Source: Planctomycetaceae bacterium (lineage in GTDB: Bacteria; Planctomycetota; Planctomycetia; Pirellulales; Pirellulaceae). Taken from it: 7,447 bases of DNA. Below, one piece after another: positions 6,305 through 7,447 of the stretch. Position numbers and translations under genes: made by a program. Under the pieces are notes generated by a model that worked only from the letters and a program-made list of their open reading frames with translations, did no database searches and was not told the origin of the DNA. Position 1 is the first letter of the stretch; every line of letters starts with the position of its first letter. Location of the stretch: NCBI GenBank assembly GCA_024642765.1, contig JAHEAM010000184.1, forward strand, positions 1 to 7,447, in the 5' to 3' direction.

Positions 6305-7408
6305 GGTAAAATCATTGAAAACACTTTCGGAATCAAGTGCGCCAAATTTCAAATTAGCGAAAACGATTCGGTAGCGAAATCGTAAAGACTTACCTTTTTC
6401 CAACTTGTATTCGCCAGCCTTTTCTGGGCCCAGGCCGAAATCATGAAGGCCAAATGGATTAGCAGCAAACAGGCCATAATCGCGAGCGTGCCAAGTTGTT
6501 GGGTGCCTTAAATTGTCTGGATGATCGCAAAACAAAATTGCAACTTGAGTGTCATTAACAATGCCATCGTATCGAACCCAAGCGGAACGTTTGCCCCACG
6601 CATCCGAGTCCTTGTCGCCCGCGCTATTGATAATTTTGCCATAGACTTTCGCAACACCCTGCTTTGGATCGGCGTGCAATCGCAACCCAGGATGCACGCG
6701 CAGAGCCATCATGCCTTCTTTCGTATCACCAAAAATCGCATCTTGATCAATAGCCGAAAGTCGGATATCAAAATCTATCCATCGCGACCTATCGTCGAAT
6801 CCAAAAGAATAGGCCGTTTGTTCGTGCAATTCCGTTCTCGTCTTGGAACGCCACTCGTTGTTTGCCACGATAGAATGCGTACCGTTGCCCTCGACAATTT
6901 CGTAATCGATGTTTTTTATTTGGCCCTTCTCCGACCAAAAGTCGACACCGTTTACCGCGCCGTGTGCAAACCAAATTGACTTGTGGTGGGGATGATCGGC
7001 TGCCTCACCGTCTTGCTCAATCATGGGTCGACTGCGGGTCATTGGTATTTGGTCAGGCGCAAAAACGGGAAAGAATATCGGTTTTTGGTGCGTTGCGGCA
7101 TCGAACTGGGTAAACTCTTCTGAGCCGATTCGAACCAAGACACCTAAGTCTGTACGACTAAGAATGAGTGCCGCCCCTTCGTTGCTTTCTTGAGCAATCG
7201 CCTCCAAGTCGATACTGCCAGTTTGTGAAATGAACAATATGGACAGTAATAGTCTCCGGACAAAGCAACTGTAATTTGTAATGGCAACATCCTCGGAGTT
7301 GCTTGACTTTTCCAGCTGCGGAACTTTTGCTGTGGGAAGAGCTAACGATCGTTTTAGTTGTACTCGATTCATTTCGTTTGCCGTGAAATTATTTTGAAAA
7401 TGGCTCAT
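6293..7408 (-). CDS. DUF6807 ('PmoA-family') protein with N-terminal membrane/signal segment
   Basis: A 371-residue protein whose body (about 80-355) matches the family named PmoA/DUF6807, abundant in planctomycetes and often found near sugar oxidoreductase genes; its biochemical function is not established. Landmarks: ADHPHHKSIWFAHGAVNGVDFW (residues 137-158), with H139, H141 and H142 as a possible metal or substrate site; GMMALRVHPGLRL (232-244); DAWGKRSAWVRYDG (269-282); HPDNLRHPTTWHARDYGLFAANPFG (296-320), also rich in His and Trp; and a closing LRFRYRIVF. A hydrophobic stretch, RRLLLSILFISQTGSIDL (51-68) with AIAQ shortly after, looks like a signal peptide or membrane anchor, but it is preceded by an unusual 50 polar residues. 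The start at 7408 has AAGGA 5 nt upstream, supporting the long form; ATG at codon 13 is the only nearby alternative. Export to the periplasm is inferred. Despite the family name, it is unrelated to particulate methane monooxygenase. Confidence 0.85.
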   Translation of the reverse strand: MSHFQNNFTANEMNRVQLKRSLALPTAKVPQLEKSSNSEDVAITNYSCFVRRLLLSILFISQTGSIDLEAIAQESNEGAALILSRTDLGVLVRIGSEEFTQFDAATHQKPIFFPVFAPDQIPMTRSRPMIEQDGEAADHPHHKSIWFAHGAVNGVDFWSEKGQIKNIDYEIVEGNGTHSIVANNEWRSKTRTELHEQTAYSFGFDDRSRWIDFDIRLSAIDQDAIFGDTKEGMMALRVHPGLRLHADPKQGVAKVYGKIINSAGDKDSDAWGKRSAWVRYDGIVNDTQVAILFCDHPDNLRHPTTWHARDYGLFAANPFGLHDFGLGPEKAGEYKLEKGKSLRFRYRIVFANLKFGALDSESVFNDFTQTK

Positions 7409-7413
7409 GTTTG

Positions 7414-7418
7414 TCCTT
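7414..7418 (-). promoter_or_regulatory. Shine-Dalgarno site of the DUF6807 gene
   Basis: AAGGA on the minus strand with a 5-nt spacer to the ATG at 7408. It supports the long N-terminus although the signal-like segment begins only near residue 51. Confidence 0.6.
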
Positions 7419-7447
7419 TGTATTGTAGCTCATCGCGATACACTTCT

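Noticed and set aside
6521..6979. 152-residue plus-strand frame inside the DUF6807 gene
   Set aside because: It is fully antisense to a well-supported gene and its translation has no recognisable family features; it is a shadow frame.
3083..7408. mch together with a 'PmoA-family' protein as a sign of methane oxidation
   Set aside because: The DUF6807 protein shares only a family label with particulate methane monooxygenase; it has the HPHH-type DUF6807 motifs and one N-terminal hydrophobic segment, not a multi-helix PmoA/PmoB architecture. Mch alone indicates tetrahydromethanopterin chemistry, which planctomycetes have without methanotrophy.

Overview
The window looks like chromosomal DNA of a planctomycete-type bacterium, probably a Pirellula/Rhodopirellula-like lineage. 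This is an inference from gene content: an archaeal-type methenyl-tetrahydromethanopterin cyclohydrolase in a bacterium, a DUF6807 ('PmoA-family') protein of the kind common in planctomycetes, a RimI and a family 2 glycosyltransferase of planctomycete character, moderate GC and sparse Shine-Dalgarno sites. No rRNA, tRNA, CRISPR array, insertion sequence or phage gene was seen.

Layout. Bases 1-4045 carry four plus-strand genes in close order: the 3' end of an Nramp-type divalent-metal transporter (1-546), a small TM1459-like four-histidine cupin (590-982), a complete NAD+-dependent DNA ligase ligA (1003-3045) and mch (about 3083-4045). Their gaps are 43, 20 and about 37 nt, so they could be one transcription unit. 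A minus-strand rimI (4111-4644) converges on mch, and a possible terminator hairpin lies between them. A 356-nt stretch (4645-5000) with several short inverted repeats and no convincing gene separates rimI from a divergent membrane-bound GT2 glycosyltransferase (5001-6284). That gene converges, with only 8 nt between stop codons, on a minus-strand DUF6807 protein with an N-terminal membrane or signal segment (6293-7408).

Functional reading. This is mostly a housekeeping neighbourhood (replication/repair ligase, ribosomal-protein acetyltransferase) interspersed with metabolic genes. The two most informative points are the lone mch, one step of the tetrahydromethanopterin C1 pathway without its usual partners in view, and the pairing of a metal transporter with a metal-binding cupin whose best recalled relative is a manganese protein. 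The 'PmoA' family name of the last gene does not indicate methane oxidation. I do not see a clear new multi-gene defence or mobile system here.
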